Shown one piece after another: positions 10,199-23,085 of a stretch of 64,000 bases of DNA (position 1 is its first letter; the number at the start of each line of letters is the position of its first letter). Below the pieces are notes generated by a model. It saw nothing but the letters and a program-made list of their open reading frames with translations, was not told the DNA's origin and did not search any database. Source of the stretch: Acidomyces sp. 'richmondensis' (lineage: Eukaryota > Ascomycota > Dothideomycetes > Mycosphaerellales > Teratosphaeriaceae); contig QVLQ01000031.1 of NCBI GenBank assembly GCA_003545705.1, positions 1,116,001 through 1,180,000 on the forward strand, read 5' to 3'. A program made the position numbers and the translations under genes.

Positions 10199-10948
10199 GG
10201 GCCCTCACGCTCGCCCTGCCCTCATGCGAAATTTTATATTGCACTTCTTATATGTCTGTGCGATTTGGTTCGAGCGTGCATGGATGGCGTTTTCGGGGGG
10301 AGGGAGGAGAGTCGAACACTCTTCGATTTCGACCCCACTGTGAGAAGGAGAGGTGGCGTGAGGTGTTGCTTTTACATTCACAGACGTCTCTATGCCGATG
10401 AAAATACGGCAAAACGGGGAAGGACGGTTTGATTATTTCGTGCATACAGGGCTGGATCATTATATTTCGATCTCCCCGCCTCCGGAAGGGCGTTGCAAAC
10501 ATGCCGCCCGTGGAAATGGGCGTTGAGAATGGCGAATGCAGGCTCATCCCCGTAGACCTGCAGAATTCAAGAGAGACTCGATATGTTGACGGTGCCAAGC
10601 AGCAGTGTCTTCAGAGGTTGACCGTATGCAAACGACTGCACTACGAAGATGCGCCCGACACGGGTTATTTTTGGTCCCGCAGCGGTGGGAATTTGAGACT
10701 TCTCACGACGCGCAGTGTCACACCGCCCAGATCAACCATGTAATCACAATCACAAATGCCTGTAAATCCTCTGCGATTTCTTGCATGGCATAAGTAAAAC
10801 GTTTTGATCACTTACCACATCTCCATCTCGCCCATCTCCGTGTTGATCCCACCTTTATCCCTTGATCTGAACACCCCACCCCCCCAACCTCTTCTTCTCG
10901 ACACCCTTTTCGTGTTCCTCATCTTCTGGCTCAAGCGTTCTAGTCCCA
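10199..10948. other. Intergenic region between convergent genes
   Basis: Contains the 3' regions of ULA1 (+) and the transhydrogenase (-). No coding region, repeat or RNA gene recognised. Confidence 0.6.
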
Positions 10949-13900
10949 TTACTTCGCAGCCTCCAAAGCTGCTTTAATGGCATCACAAGTCGCCTTTGCA
11001 TCTCCGAACAGCATCTTCGTGTTGGGCGCGTAGAACATGGGATTCGGAATATCCGCATATCCGCTACCCATGCCGCGTTTCATGACAATGACCTGTTTGC
11101 TCTTGTAGGCTTCGATGATGGGCATGCCGGCAATGGGGCTGTCAATAAAGGAAGTTTTGTCAACAAAGTCCCTCGTGATGGAGAAATGAAGTTGAATTTT
11201 TGGCTGATGGTTGATCTTACCTGTCCTTCTCCAACGCGATAGGGTTGACAGTATCATTGGCGCCGATAACAAGCGTGAGGTCGACATCCTCGAAACCTTC
11301 TTCGTTGATCTCGTCCATTTCAAGTACGATGTCGTAAGGCACGCTGGCTTCGGCAAGCAGGACGTTGCATTGGCCTGGCATGCGTCCGGCTACGGGATGG
11401 ATGGCAAATTTTACCTCTACGCCGTGAGAACGGAGATATGACACAATTTCCGCGATCGGGTATTGCGCCTATACAGAAGTCAAAATGTTGGAATGGAGAA
11501 AAGTTGAGACGTCCGTCTCGAAATGCTGTCAGGGCTGGAATCAGAATAAACTTACCTTAGCAACAGCCATACCGTACCCGACCACGATGACGACTTTTTG
11601 TGCATCTCTAAGTGCCTGCACCGTTTCCTCAATATTTGTCTTCGTGATCTCGCCCTCGATCTTATGGTCGCTGTTTGCTGCAGGCGCAATGCCGCCAAAG
11701 AGGACATTGGTGAGGCTCCGATTCATCGCCACGCACATAATGTACGAGAGAATGGAACCGGAAACGCCAATCAGAGAACCGACCGTGGTGAGGATTGGTG
11801 AATTCAACATGAAACCCTCTGCGACCAATGCAAATCCGGAATACGCATTCAGGACAGTGATGACGACGGGCATGTCCGCTCCGCCGATGGCAGAGGTTGT
11901 GGTGTATCCTTTCGCGAAACTTAGGGCAGTGTTCGCAGCCAAGCATGTTGCTGCGATGGCTGGCGCACCTGGTGCCATCGTCACGAATGCACCCATTGTC
12001 GCGGCGTTAGCGGCCAACATCCCGCCGTTAATAAGATGGCGGCCCGGTAAAATGGTAGGTCGAGAACTCATTTTGCCGGCCAATTTCATGAAGGCCACGA
12101 CGGAGCCCGTGAAAGTGACCCCGCCTATGAGGACTCCCAGATACCCAGTCACCATGTGCAGCATGTCGATATGGTCAATTGCGGCGAGAACAGATCCGAT
12201 GCTTGTTAAAACTGCAGCAAGTCCGACCACGGAGTGAAGGGCGGCGACGGTTTGGGGCAGCTCCGTTGGGGTGATGCGTCGGCCGATAGCACCGCCCACC
12301 ACGCTGCCAACCCCGGCTACTGCAAGACACTGTATCAAGGTTTCTGTGGGAAAGCCAACTGCAGCTAGGGATGCTAAAACGCCAGAGCCGACTCCCAAAA
12401 CACCAAGCAAGTTTCCAGAGCGGGCGGTGGCCTGCGACGCGAGCCCAGTCAACGAGCCAATGCAAAGCAAGCTACTGACCAGGTATCCAGCCTGTACCAG
12501 ACCCGCCATGCCGGTGGCGGTAGCAGCTATGAAACCGCCTCCGAATAATACTCCCGGGATGGCATATAGCCAAGGATACTCCGGAGGGTCTGTGGGCCGT
12601 TTGAACATATCCAGCATTCGCTTGGTGATGACGAAACCACCAGAAACATTGACAAAGGCAAGCAGCACCGAGAGAGCTCCCAGAGCCTGTGGAATGGTTT
12701 GTGGCAAGTAACCTCCACCCATAATGAAAAAGCCGCCGATTCCCACCATGCCGGATATTGCATTTGTCACGCTCATCAGTGGAGAGTGCAACGCTGGAGT
12801 CACTCCCCAGACCACTCTGTATCCAATAAGGCCAGCCAAAGAAAATGTGAAGAAATTTGACATGAACAACGGGCCGGTGAGCTTCCCGAGTGCCAGCGCG
12901 GACCCCATACCTGCCGTAACGGTCGTGACTTCCCTGACAGCCTTCTGCCAGGGTGTCAAAGCGACCACTTCTTCTTTGCTCTCAACTGCCTTGGGCTTCG
13001 CAGGGGTCGGCGGTGCGAGAGGCGGAAGCGGAGGAAGAATCTCTCCTCGATAGGTTACAATGGATCGACGAAGAACTTCGTCGTTGAGATCGACGCCAAA
13101 GTGGCCTTCCTTCGGTGACATGGATAAAAGGAACTTCGTGATATTGTTACTGTAAAGCGTTGATGACTGGGTAGCCAATCGCGAAGGGAGGTCGGTGTAG
13201 CCGATAACCGTGACACCTTTGTAATGGGTCAGTTCGCCCGGAACGGTCACTTCACAATTGCCACCGTTTTCTGCTGCAAGATCGACAATAACGCTTCCGT
13301 CTTTCATGGAGGATACCATCTCCTCCGTGAGAAGGGTCGGAGCGGGTTTGCCGGGAATGAGAGCGGTTGTGATGATGATGTCAACTTCTTTGCACTGTTC
13401 AGCAAATAGCTTCATCTCCGCTTCAATGAATTCTTTCGACATCACCTTGGCATACCCGCCGCTCCCAGACCCTTCCTCCTTGACGTCTACTTCGATAAAC
13501 TCGGCACCCAGCGATTGAACTTGCTCGCGCGCAGCTGAGCGGGTATCAAAACCGCGAACAATCGCTCCCATTCGCCGAGCGGTTGCGATGGCACTAAGAC
13601 CGGCGACGCCAGCACCGATCACTAACACTTTACAAGGAGGTACTTTACCAGCTGCCGTAGTCTGACCCGTCATATACCGTCCGAAATGATTGCTGGCTTC
13701 CAAGACGGCCTTGTATCCAGCAATATTAGCCATAGAAGACAGCACGTCAAAGCTCTGCGCGCGAGTGATTCGCGGGATCAGCTCCATTGCAAAACTAGTT
13801 AGATGCTTTTGGGCGTAAGTATCGATAATGGGTTTATTGCGATCGGGTTGCGGATGTAGCATGCTGATGATGACCCCGCCATCTTTAAAGCCCGTGACGA

Positions 13901-14420
13901 AGTTGTTGGGCGACAATGTTGTTGACCGCAATCGAGGCGGCCGCACCTTCAAGATGATGTTACTATCCGTCCACACTCTGCTGGCATTCACGAGCGTGGC
14001 CCCGGCTTCTTCGTAATCATGAGCCGGGAACTGTGCTTGCAGACCCGCGCCATACTCGACCAGGACTGATTTGAAGCCTTTCTTCAGTAGCAGCCTCGCA
14101 TTTTGCGGTGTGACAGCCACGCGTTTTTCGCTAAATTCAACCCTCGTTAGTCACAGCCCAAACGCTGAGCGCAAGATGGCGAGGCCATACCCGCTCCTAA
14201 CTTCCGTTGGAACGCCGATTGACAGCTCACTGTAAGGCGTCGTTTGGATCGGTTCAGATGACGATGCCCAACTTGACTCTGTCTGTCCCTGCCATCGCGG
14301 AGAGGTCGAGCACAACACTCGAACCTGCTGCCCAGGACGAAGGCCACCTTGCAGGCTCGTCGCCCAACAATGCCATCTCGAGCAATTGTGCAGCCTCAGC
14401 GGCCGCGAACTGAGCCACAT
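10949..14420 (-). CDS. Mitochondrial NAD(P) transhydrogenase (proton-translocating)
   Basis: Inner-membrane enzyme that uses the proton gradient to drive hydride transfer from NADH to NADP+, supplying mitochondrial NADPH. Four exons: 14191-14420, 11556-14130, 11221-11468 and 10949-11138. Phases match and give about 1,080 aa in one chain. The first 45 residues are rich in R, S and W and lack acidic residues, like a mitochondrial presequence. Domain I (NAD-binding) starts at SIGVPTEV and carries GAGVAGLSAIATARRMGA and RGFDT. A multi-helix membrane domain II follows from about residue 480. Domain III (NADP-binding) starts near GYGMAVAKAQYPIAE and contains GRMPGQCNVLLAEASVPYD, IGANDTVNP, VMKRGMGSGYA and FYAPNTKMLFGDAK. 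Domain order I-II-III is typical of the fused eukaryotic form. The exon 1 donor was chosen because it restores EKRVAVTPQNA in frame. Confidence 0.93.
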
Positions 14421-15144
14421 GGTGGCAGGTTGCGAGCTACCATGAACTTTATAAATCTCTGCAGTACCTCAACCCCCTGAAGATGGAGTGCTGGTCTCGT
14501 GGAAGTGTGAGCCGGCAGTTGTGCATATATCTTGCCAAAGGATGGGGACCTAGAATACGTTGATAATATATGCACGAGTACAACAGCACCCGGTGAGAGG
14601 CTCTGCAAGTAAGCTGATGCGCGTACAACGCGTGAAGTGATCAGAAAACTATTATGCAGGTAAAGGGAAACGTGTAGCGAGGTACCTACTCGAGGACCAG
14701 AGGGGTACAACAGCCGTTTTACCCAGACCGACGCGGCCGCCCACCTCCACGCGGAGAAGTCACACGGTTATCGTCGTGTGGGGTATTCGGTGGCGCGGAT
14801 AATCTGGAGCCGCATGCATCCGTATTGACAAAAGGGGAATGAGGGCCGTGTCCAGTTGTTGCACTCGGCTGCCAGCCACCACCAAGAAACACTGTATGAA
14901 CGAGACTTCGGGAACTGACGAGCAGCTTGATAATACTATAGACTGGGCGGGTTGGTGGCACTACTTTGTGCGTGCGAGGTCTGCCTTCTTGAGCCGCTTG
15001 CGAAACTATGTGGCAGCCAGCCGGCGCCCGCGACAATTGCGGCTATCCGAGCCAATGGTCAAGAGGGAGATGTGTGAGAGGTCACGTGACAGGTGATCGT
15101 TCGGAGCAACCCGAACAATGAGCATCAGTATGCTCCCGTTGGCA
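14421..15144. other. Intergenic region upstream of the transhydrogenase
   Basis: Upstream of the transhydrogenase start and downstream of the SCC2 stop. No coding region or repeat recognised; it presumably contains the transhydrogenase promoter. Confidence 0.55.
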
Positions 15145-18100
15145 TCAGTCCCAGCCGTCATTTTCTCCAGGGTCATTCATAAGCTTCGCTGAGCCAGACT
15201 TTCTCGATCCCGTGCTTGGCCGACCTTTCTTTCTGGGCGTGCCATTGATGCCGTTGCTCTTCCTCTTCTTGCCCACAGCCCCTCCGCTGAGAGGAAGGGA
15301 AGGGCTTTTCCTCCCCGAGCTCTCACTCGGCGTCGCTGCTTCGTTGTCAAGATCAGCAGGGTCGTCGTCCTCAGAAGCGATCCTGATCTCATGGTCTACC
15401 GAGATAAGGTCCACGAAGGAGCGACAAATGTCTTGCTGTGTCTCTTGATTTTTGCCGGCGGCCATGATCTCCCCAGTCCGTTTTATGTACGCTTCACTCA
15501 AGGCGGACGCGTTTGAAGCGCGATTTGGAGCCTTGTTGCTCTCCTTCGCAACATTCTTTGATTTGCCCGTGAACTTCTGCATATTCCACAGACGACGGAT
15601 GAATGACCGAGTCTCCCAAACGAGCGAGCAGATCTGCGCCGATGTGGCAAGCTGCTGCAGACGATCTGGACTGATGTCGGTAGAAATCATTGCTGGTTCG
15701 GTGGCCAAAGTCTCAGAAGTCGCAGGGTACATGTTGTCGGAAGATTGTGAGTAAAGGTCGACTCTCAATTTGAACACTTCGCTCTCAATGGATTGGGCAA
15801 CTGCTGTGCCGGTCCCTGCGAACACCTTTTCCATGCCAGCGAGGAGATGGAGCAACTCCTCAATCTTTTCATATTCAAAAAAGGCTAAGTTTTCGACGCA
15901 GAAGCGTACAAAGAGCAGATGTGATGGGGGACCTTTTCCAGTATCAATCTCCGCTGGGTTGAAGTCAAGCTTCTGTGACAAGTTGGTTAAAAACTTCTTC
16001 CGCACCTGAGCTCTTCCAATTTTGAGAACTTCCCACAGCAAAAATAGCTTGGAAGTTGGACATTGGCCGGACATAACGTAGCCTGAGGGGCTGCCGAGGG
16101 TGTTCACCTGATAGTCGAATGCTTGCTGGACTGCGCGCATGTATTCTTTGTCGAAAAGACTCTCATGCTTCGAGTGCTGCTCCTTGTGCTGAGAGAAAGC
16201 CAAGTTTGCCACGGTGGGATCAGGACACGTCTCTAGGGCGACAAGTGCCGGACCACTCTCCTTGGGGTGTACCAGACCTTGGCTATTGATGCTAACAATG
16301 AGTTTTGCCGCAATAACGGCGAGTTCGTTAGTCGAAGACAGAGCCAGTCGTAATATCTGCTGTAAGAAACGCTGTGCGATTGAAGTAGATGCGCCATCCT
16401 TATCAGTCGCCAGGTACGTCTTTCCAAGCCTTTCATTACCGCTGACGATGCCTGTCCCCAGCTCAGGTACCTCCCCTTTGCTCTTCGAAGTGTCTTGAAG
16501 GCTGAAAAACCTTTCGAGCCCAGTCAAAAGAACTGTCTCGAGAGATGGCAGCTGATCCTTGAACGCAGTCTCGAAAGCATTGACGACATCGGACCTCAAG
16601 AAAACCTTCGGCCAAGCTTGTGCGATGGAACAAACTGCCTCAAGAGACACTTCGCGAATGGGTAGCGGTTGTTTGGAACTGGTGAAGGGGCAAAGTATCT
16701 CAACCATAAGCCCTGCCACCGAATTACCCTTGTAGGATGGTAAAATGTCTTTGAACGCAGCCAAGTGATTGTCGAATTCGCAGACATTGCCGAACTGGCC
16801 AACAATCGTTATTAGCTTAGAAGCCTTCCCTATTAATTGAGGCTCATTGTTGAAATTGGCTGACCGCATTTTGAAGACATTATTCAGAGCTGATGTGACA
16901 AATTTTACCAATCTCTCTATATTTCCCAGCATACCGTTGATCGTCCATAAGCAAGGCACAACTTCTGTCAGCTCCGCACTCTGCAGCTTAGCTACGCTTT
17001 TCAAAAGCGCTGTCTGTAACTGCTGAAGAAAGTCGTGCCTGACCGTAGGCTGGAACGGCATGACAGAGCGTAGTATGGTGACTGCTGAGCGATATACCAG
17101 AAGATCGTCCGAGTGGATCAGATTCTGCGTATACGGTTCGAGAAGTTCAAGTTGTCCTGCATTGAATAACCGTGGACTTGCTTTCCCGAAGACGGCAATG
17201 CATTGCAATATTGAAGGCTGGTTTTGAGCTCCTGGCACACCACTTGCGTCGATCATGTTATCAAAGAGCACCTTAACCAACCCACTGCAAACACTAAAGT
17301 GGGCGGCAGCATGCTTCGACCGAGTGAGAAGATTTGCGATAAATCCTTCCAGGACACTACCAATGCATTCATGGGATTGCATTGTTCGAATTATTAGAGC
17401 GGCCTGTTCACCGTATCGCAGCTTTACCTCCACACTACCGTTCGCGTCAAGCGTCAAATCATGCAGTGGAATGAACCAAATTTCTTCCATTATTTGTCTG
17501 GCGATTTCCGACACGCTCGCCTCAATATCATTGATGCGAACTATCAATGAATTCGCAATTGCTGAGCGCACATTCATGTTGTTATTGCGGAGATATATGT
17601 CTTTTAATATCTTCATTGCTCGTTTGCGGACGCCTTGCGCGGCATCCCTAGTACGCACAATCACCTTCTCATACACTATTTTATCTAAAGCCGGTCGTAG
17701 TCTGGTGCAATCTTCAGTCAATTTTAGTGCTGAGTCACGCACCAGTGGCGAAGGGTCGTCCGAACAGCGGAGGATATGACTTAAAATGTAACCGTTCCGA
17801 TCGAGTACAGAGGGATCCTTTTCCAAGACCGTGAGAATGCTCTTCAAAGCTCGGCTCTTAACAGTCGAGTGCTCGCTGCTTAGTGCCGATAGAAGAATGC
17901 TGAATATCTTGTTGAAAGCTCTGCACAGCTTGGAGCTCAATGTTACAATAATGGCAGCCAAACGACCTTCTGTTGTTGAAACTTGAGGAAATTCGCGATG
18001 CTCCTCAACCCAATGCTTGTCAACGAGCATTTTTTGCAGTGCAGTGTGCAGGTCATACATTGAGTTCGAACTCTCGCCATCAACCGGATCAGTGGATTTC

Positions 18101-20712
18101 CCACGAGCATTGCATGCCTCAATAGCCCACTGCATCAAATAATAGCCTTGGGCGGATCTTAGCTGACCATCATCAAGATTACGAGATGGCAAGTATTCAA
18201 TGACCATACGGTATGGGCCGTCGATCGAAATAAGAGACTGTTGTTCGATATCTCCGTTTTGGAGTTGCTGCACAAAGTCGGCTAATCGTTGGCCCATCTC
18301 ACTTTCATCACATACAGTACAAAGGGAGTTGCGAGCAGCAGTTTGAAGTCCTAAGATTCCAGAGGCAATGACTCCGAGAATTTCGAGTGCAAGAGTTCGG
18401 GATGGCACAGCGCTTTTTGGGTTATCAATCACCCCGATCATTCGCAGAACAAGAGTGCGCAGTAACAGTTCAGATGCAGGCCAATCACTAGAGCCAACCA
18501 CATTCAAGAAGTCTTCCGTAAAGATGTCAAGAAGCTTTCTGTAAGGTTCATCACTGGACTTAGAAGTAGTCAAAGCTCGGCGAAGCAGGAACTCCACAGT
18601 GATTGAAGCGTTTCCCTGCGCTGCTTCGTGAAGGGGTTTCGAGAGTGAGACCAAATCTGCAGGTTGATTTTGAATCTTCTCCAAAGATTCTCTGTTATCG
18701 TCCTTGCTCTCTTCGTCAGAGTCATCGCTGTCTGCAGTGTCGTCCTTGTCATGATCAGTGACAAATTTCCTGCTTGTGCACAGAGATTCGCTCCCATATG
18801 TTGCACTGGACTGCACAAGACGCATGAGTAAAGCGGACACAAGTTGAATGGGCTTTCCATCAGGCAGATTAAACTGTCTGGCGCTCTGTTTATTTGCAGG
18901 TAGCGTTTCAAGAGACATCAAGATATCTTGTAAGATGGGTTGGCGCTGGTCGAAATAATGCACAAAGATTTTTGCGAGCACATCCATTGCACATTTTCGG
19001 GTCATCTCAAAGTTTTTAGAGCCCAAAATGGACTCTCGATCGTTGGTTGAGTTCTCGGCGAAAATCAACAGCTTACACAGATATTGGACAGATGATAATC
19101 GGGCTTCGTCGACGAAAGTTTTTGTCAGGAATTCCCCGAGCGTGCGGAAAGTCTTCATCGTGGCATGAAGTAATGTTTGCAATGATCTCCGGTGCGCTGA
19201 GGCCAATACAAATTTTGGATTTGAAGGTGTTTCCTCCTTCGCTCCACGGATTTTCTCACCCACGTAAGGCCTTTCCTCCACGATGAGGACAACGCAATTC
19301 TCCACCACGTTTTTTAGAGCCGCTAAAATACTGCGGAAGTATTCTTCAGACTGTAGTTCTTTTAAGTGGGAGCCCGCAGCCATGATCCGTAGTTGCGTTC
19401 GAGACGCTACCATAGCCTTCACTGCGGCAGCAACCCTTGCAGCCCACTCCTGAGCATCCTCGTCTACCCAGGTTTCTCCGATGGTGAGACTTAGCGACTC
19501 TGCAGCCGACACCGCACCTTCACAGAGACGCAGGGCATGAATCCACGTGTCAGCATCGATTGTCTCCAAACGGCCATTGGCCAAGACCTTGTGAATATAG
19601 ACGTCGAGCTTTGTTTGGATATCAGACTGAAGTATTGGAATGGAGCCGTTGTCGGTTTCACGAGTCGTGAATATTGCATTGCTATGGGCAGCGGCAACAC
19701 CAGAGGTATCGGGTTGCAACTGATCCTCAGCTACGAAAATTTCGCCTAATAATACCTGTAAATTGTGCACAATGGCGTCATCCTTTTGCTTTTGATCAAC
19801 ACTGGTAGGTCGATAGCCATTCGCAAAGTTAGGATTTGCTGCTTCAGTACCTGCTGCACGCGGCGATACGTCGATATTTTCAGCTCTGTTGTGCATGAAT
19901 TGATGTTCTTCACGTTTTTCAGAGTCCAGAGGAGTCGGGGGAACGGCATCTTGACGTCCAGTGCTTTGATAATCAGGAGGCAAGACCGAGCGCTTTGGCG
20001 AGAAATTTCCATTCTGCCGGACTTCTCCGGCCTTGAACTGCAGTTCACGGCTCGGCAAGACAGAGCAATCGGTGGCATGTGTTTCATCTAAGTTTTCTTT
20101 GTCATTAGGCTCGGGTGAATCTGACGTCAAAATCTGGTAATCCACGTTTGTGTTTTCGAATACCATCTTAGCGAATTGACTAAATACAGGGCCATGGTAG
20201 TTATTGTTCGATGAAACGACAGGTAATGTGTTCGAAGCGGGCTTTCTGAATTTGAATTGAGTTAAACCGGCGGGATCTAACAGCTTCTGTACTTGTCGTA
20301 GTGTTTGCTGGCACCGCATCGATGCATTTTCCGCACTCGTGGCCCCAGCACTTAGTTGTTGGAGCGTTCGCTGCATTTTAATGACATCAGGCGAAGACTC
20401 AAAAACAGTTGCAGTGATTGTCGGAAACGCCAGTGGTGGGGGAATTATTTCTACGCCCAAAATCAAATTAGTCTGGTTTCATCGCTTAATAAAATGAACA
20501 TTGCAACCAGCATGAATATCGATATTACAAGATTCAGAATGTGATTTTGATGGTGACATACCAGGGCTGAATGGAATGATGGAACTGAACGGAGTGTAGG
20601 GCAGGGCTTCGTCCACAGTCGGCACGCGGAGGTTTCCATGACTGGAAGTCGCAGGCGGGAGATTATTGGCTTCCGACGCATACCCATTGGGCCATTCAGT
20701 ACATGTGTCCAT
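15145..20712 (-). CDS. SCC2: Sister chromatid cohesion loader Scc2/Mis4/Nipped-B
   Basis: Large subunit of the cohesin loader, which places cohesin on chromatin in the nucleus. Exon 1 (20562-20712) starts MDTCTEWPNG and joins through a 111-nt intron to exon 2 (15145-20450); total about 1,818 aa, usual for the family. The N-terminal third is low-complexity with a proline-rich start. The central and C-terminal parts are HEAT repeats; the most diagnostic stretch is LKSILTVLEKDPSVL, then DPSPLVRDSALKL, GVRKRAMKILKDIYLRN, IVRINDIEASVSEIARQIMEE and IWFIPLH. The C-terminus is basic and Gly/Ser/Lys-rich (GKKRKSNG, RKKGRPSTGSRKSG, resembling an AT-hook), consistent with DNA contact. Divergent from RPA12 with about 490 bp between starts. 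Confidence 0.92.
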
Positions 20713-21201
20713 CCTGATCTTTTAATCGCACAATTAATCCACAATGTCATCTGTCGTCATCTTCTGCAGTATCCACCACAGCTTCACAAGGCTGTTACGC
20801 TGATGGCAAGAACTCCAGCGACGAGGGTGGGCAGGAAAAGGCAGTCTGCGTATCGAGGTTTGTCGTTTGATTGTTTCAGTCTGGCCACATATCTAGAATG
20901 GGAAGAATCGCCGGTTTGCATCTCTCGTAAGGCCTGATATTTGGAAGTTCAATGCGCAGGTGAAGAGGTGTTGTCAGTCTCGACCTTCAAACGAGGCAAG
21001 AGCAGTCGGCCTAGCACGGAAGTGAGATCCCGACGCAGATCTCCCGCGCGGGACGCGATAAAATTTTTCCGACCCCGATCCGACGTTCCGCAGCTTTTTC
21101 ATTGCAGACTTCCGTTAGTTGTCTCTTCAGAGAGTATATGCGCCTGGTATCAGGATATGTGTCGTTCTTCACACCGTTATATTACCTTTGAACTCTGTGA
21201 A
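20713..21201. promoter_or_regulatory. Divergent promoter region SCC2 / RPA12
   Basis: About 490 bp between two divergent start codons, with no coding content recognised. No named element could be assigned. Confidence 0.45.
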
Positions 21202-21684
21202 ATGGCCGCAATTGGCTCGTTGGTGTTTTGTATTGATTGTATGAATAACCAACCCATCCTCAGTTAAAAAAAAATTGTTTTAACCGTGGGGAAATTTCGC
21301 AGGCGGTAACCTCTTAGAGTCGAACACCAGTCGCAAGGCATATATCGAATGCGATGTTTGTGGCACGCAGAATAAAGGTGCGCGATATACGTTTCAGGCA
21401 ACATGTCGATGCTGAAATTCTATCCAGACAACTCATCCAAGGTTGTGGTGACTATCTCAAAGCCATCAGCATTTCCATCTACGCTACGAAACAAGCTGCG
21501 CTCGAATGTGCAAGAAGTTTCGGAATCAGAAATCCAAACGGATGCAACCATTGATGAGACGTGCGTCAAGTGTGGCTGCGAAAGGGTTCGCTATTACACT
21601 CAGCAACTACGATCTGCCGATGAAGGCAGCACAGTCTTTTACACTTGTCCGCAATGTGGCTACAAATGGAATACGAACAATTAA
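21202..21684 (+). CDS. RPA12: DNA-directed RNA polymerase I subunit Rpa12 (A12.2)
   Basis: Small subunit of RNA polymerase I that supports RNA cleavage during rRNA synthesis in the nucleolus. Three exons: 21202-21238, 21303-21377 and 21428-21684; about 122 aa, matching the family. The N-terminal zinc ribbon is assembled only after splicing (CIDCGNLLES... then ECDVCG). The C-terminal TFIIS-like ribbon has CVKCGCER and CPQCGYKWNTNN around the invariant LRSADEGSTVFYTC, in which the DE pair is the catalytic acidic hairpin. The second intron was set to end at TATCCAG because this gives the DNSSKVVV junction expected from orthologues. The frame starting at 21403 is intron plus exon 3. Convergent with DOHH, stop codons 119 nt apart. 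Confidence 0.93.
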
Positions 21685-21803
21685 TCGTGAACGATGGCGC
21701 ACGTGTCTCGTACCATACAATTTCAACCATCGCTCACCAGCTTGGCAACCCTGGACATATTCTGCTACATACATGTTCTCGTCGAACGCAGACTAATATT
21801 AGA

Positions 21804-22784
21804 CTACGCCGCTGCTTGCACTGGTATAGTGGCGTACTCAATCTCATTATTACGCTCAAACTCTGCCATATCTAAAGCGACAATAATGCTATCGCGGACC
21901 ACCTGTTCGGGATCGTTGATGAACTTTCTCAGCACATCCTCGACACCCTCCTCGTCGCCAAGGCTGCCTAGTGCTTCGGCGGCTTCATGCCGGACCATGC
22001 TCGCCTCTTCAACGTTGCTCAAAGTCTCTACCAGGCTTGGGATGCATGCCGGGTGTGACAACTGTCCGAAAACAAATGCAATCTCGTGGCGAAAGAGTGC
22101 AGATGGGTCTTTGAATCCAAGTGCGAGAGCGTTGATCGCTGGCACGGCAGTGGGGATGTCTGGTGGTGATGCGAGATCTCGGAGGGCGAACATGGCTCGG
22201 TAGCGTTTAAATAATGGTAGTGACGTATCAAGGAGGGTATGCGCGAGTTCCGATATGTCTGGCTTCGTAGTAGTCTCTGCTATCGGCGGGGCGGGATCGA
22301 TGGATGCGAAGTCGCTTTTCTTTAGCTTTTCCGACCGTCGCGCGTCAGAATACTCCCACTCTATTCGTTCGACCGCGATCTCGCACGTCTCCCGTACAAC
22401 CTCTTCCTCGTTCGGATCATCTCTCCTTTGCCGTAAGAGATCAAGGCTGGTCTGATCGCCGAGCGCACCAAGTGCCTCTGCCGCCTCATGTCGGCACATC
22501 GCGTCTTCCTGTCGATTTTCAATCACTGCTCGCAAATAGGGTATAGCTTCAATTTTTCCAGACTGCCCCAAACAGTATGCTAGCTCGTGCTTCAGAAGGG
22601 CCGATGGAGATGTGAAAGCGCCTGCAATAGCTTCTATCGCCGGGATCGTTTGTGATGTGGTCGGCTGTTTGGCAGCTAAATGCTTAAGTGAAAATAGAGC
22701 ACGAAAACGTTTCGCTAGAGGCGTTGACTCTGAGCAGAGAGTCTCTCGAAGGGCAAGAATTGTGGGATCTTGGACAGAAGCCAT
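21804..22784 (-). CDS. LIA1: Deoxyhypusine hydroxylase
   Basis: Di-iron monooxygenase that hydroxylates deoxyhypusine on eIF5A, the second step of hypusine formation. Intronless, 326 aa, standard length. Built from two sets of HEAT-like repeats, each with two His-Glu metal-binding pairs: KHELAY at H66/E67, RHEAAEALG at H99/E100, RHEIAFVFG at H233/E234 and RHEAAEALG at H266/E267. All four pairs are present, so the enzyme should be active. An acidic, lower-conservation linker lies between the halves (about 125-180). Divergent from the NECAP-like gene, with about 300 bp between starts. Confidence 0.96.
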   Translation of the reverse strand: MASVQDPTILALRETLCSESTPLAKRFRALFSLKHLAAKQPTTSQTIPAIEAIAGAFTSPSALLKHELAYCLGQSGKIEAIPYLRAVIENRQEDAMCRHEAAEALGALGDQTSLDLLRQRRDDPNEEEVVRETCEIAVERIEWEYSDARRSEKLKKSDFASIDPAPPIAETTTKPDISELAHTLLDTSLPLFKRYRAMFALRDLASPPDIPTAVPAINALALGFKDPSALFRHEIAFVFGQLSHPACIPSLVETLSNVEEASMVRHEAAEALGSLGDEEGVEDVLRKFINDPEQVVRDSIIVALDMAEFERNNEIEYATIPVQAAA

Positions 22785-23085
22785 CGTGCCTATGAGGTCA
22801 GTGAAATAATACGGTCAATTCTTTGGGAGGAAATATTCAAGATCGGCCGCATTTTGCATCTGCGGGGTCTAAGCAGACTGCGGGTGTGGCGCCCACGCTC
22901 AGGAAGATCTCCCGAACCCCGAATGTCCAAGCTTGGCAGCTTACTTGACGGGAGAGGGGCCATGAACGCGGTCTGTTCAAAAAGCACGGCCAGGCCAAGG
23001 CCTTCCAGCTTCTTGTCTGTTGTTTTCTGCAAATACAATTAGCGGTACTTTCGTCAATTCTCCACCTATAAAAGTCATCTCAGTC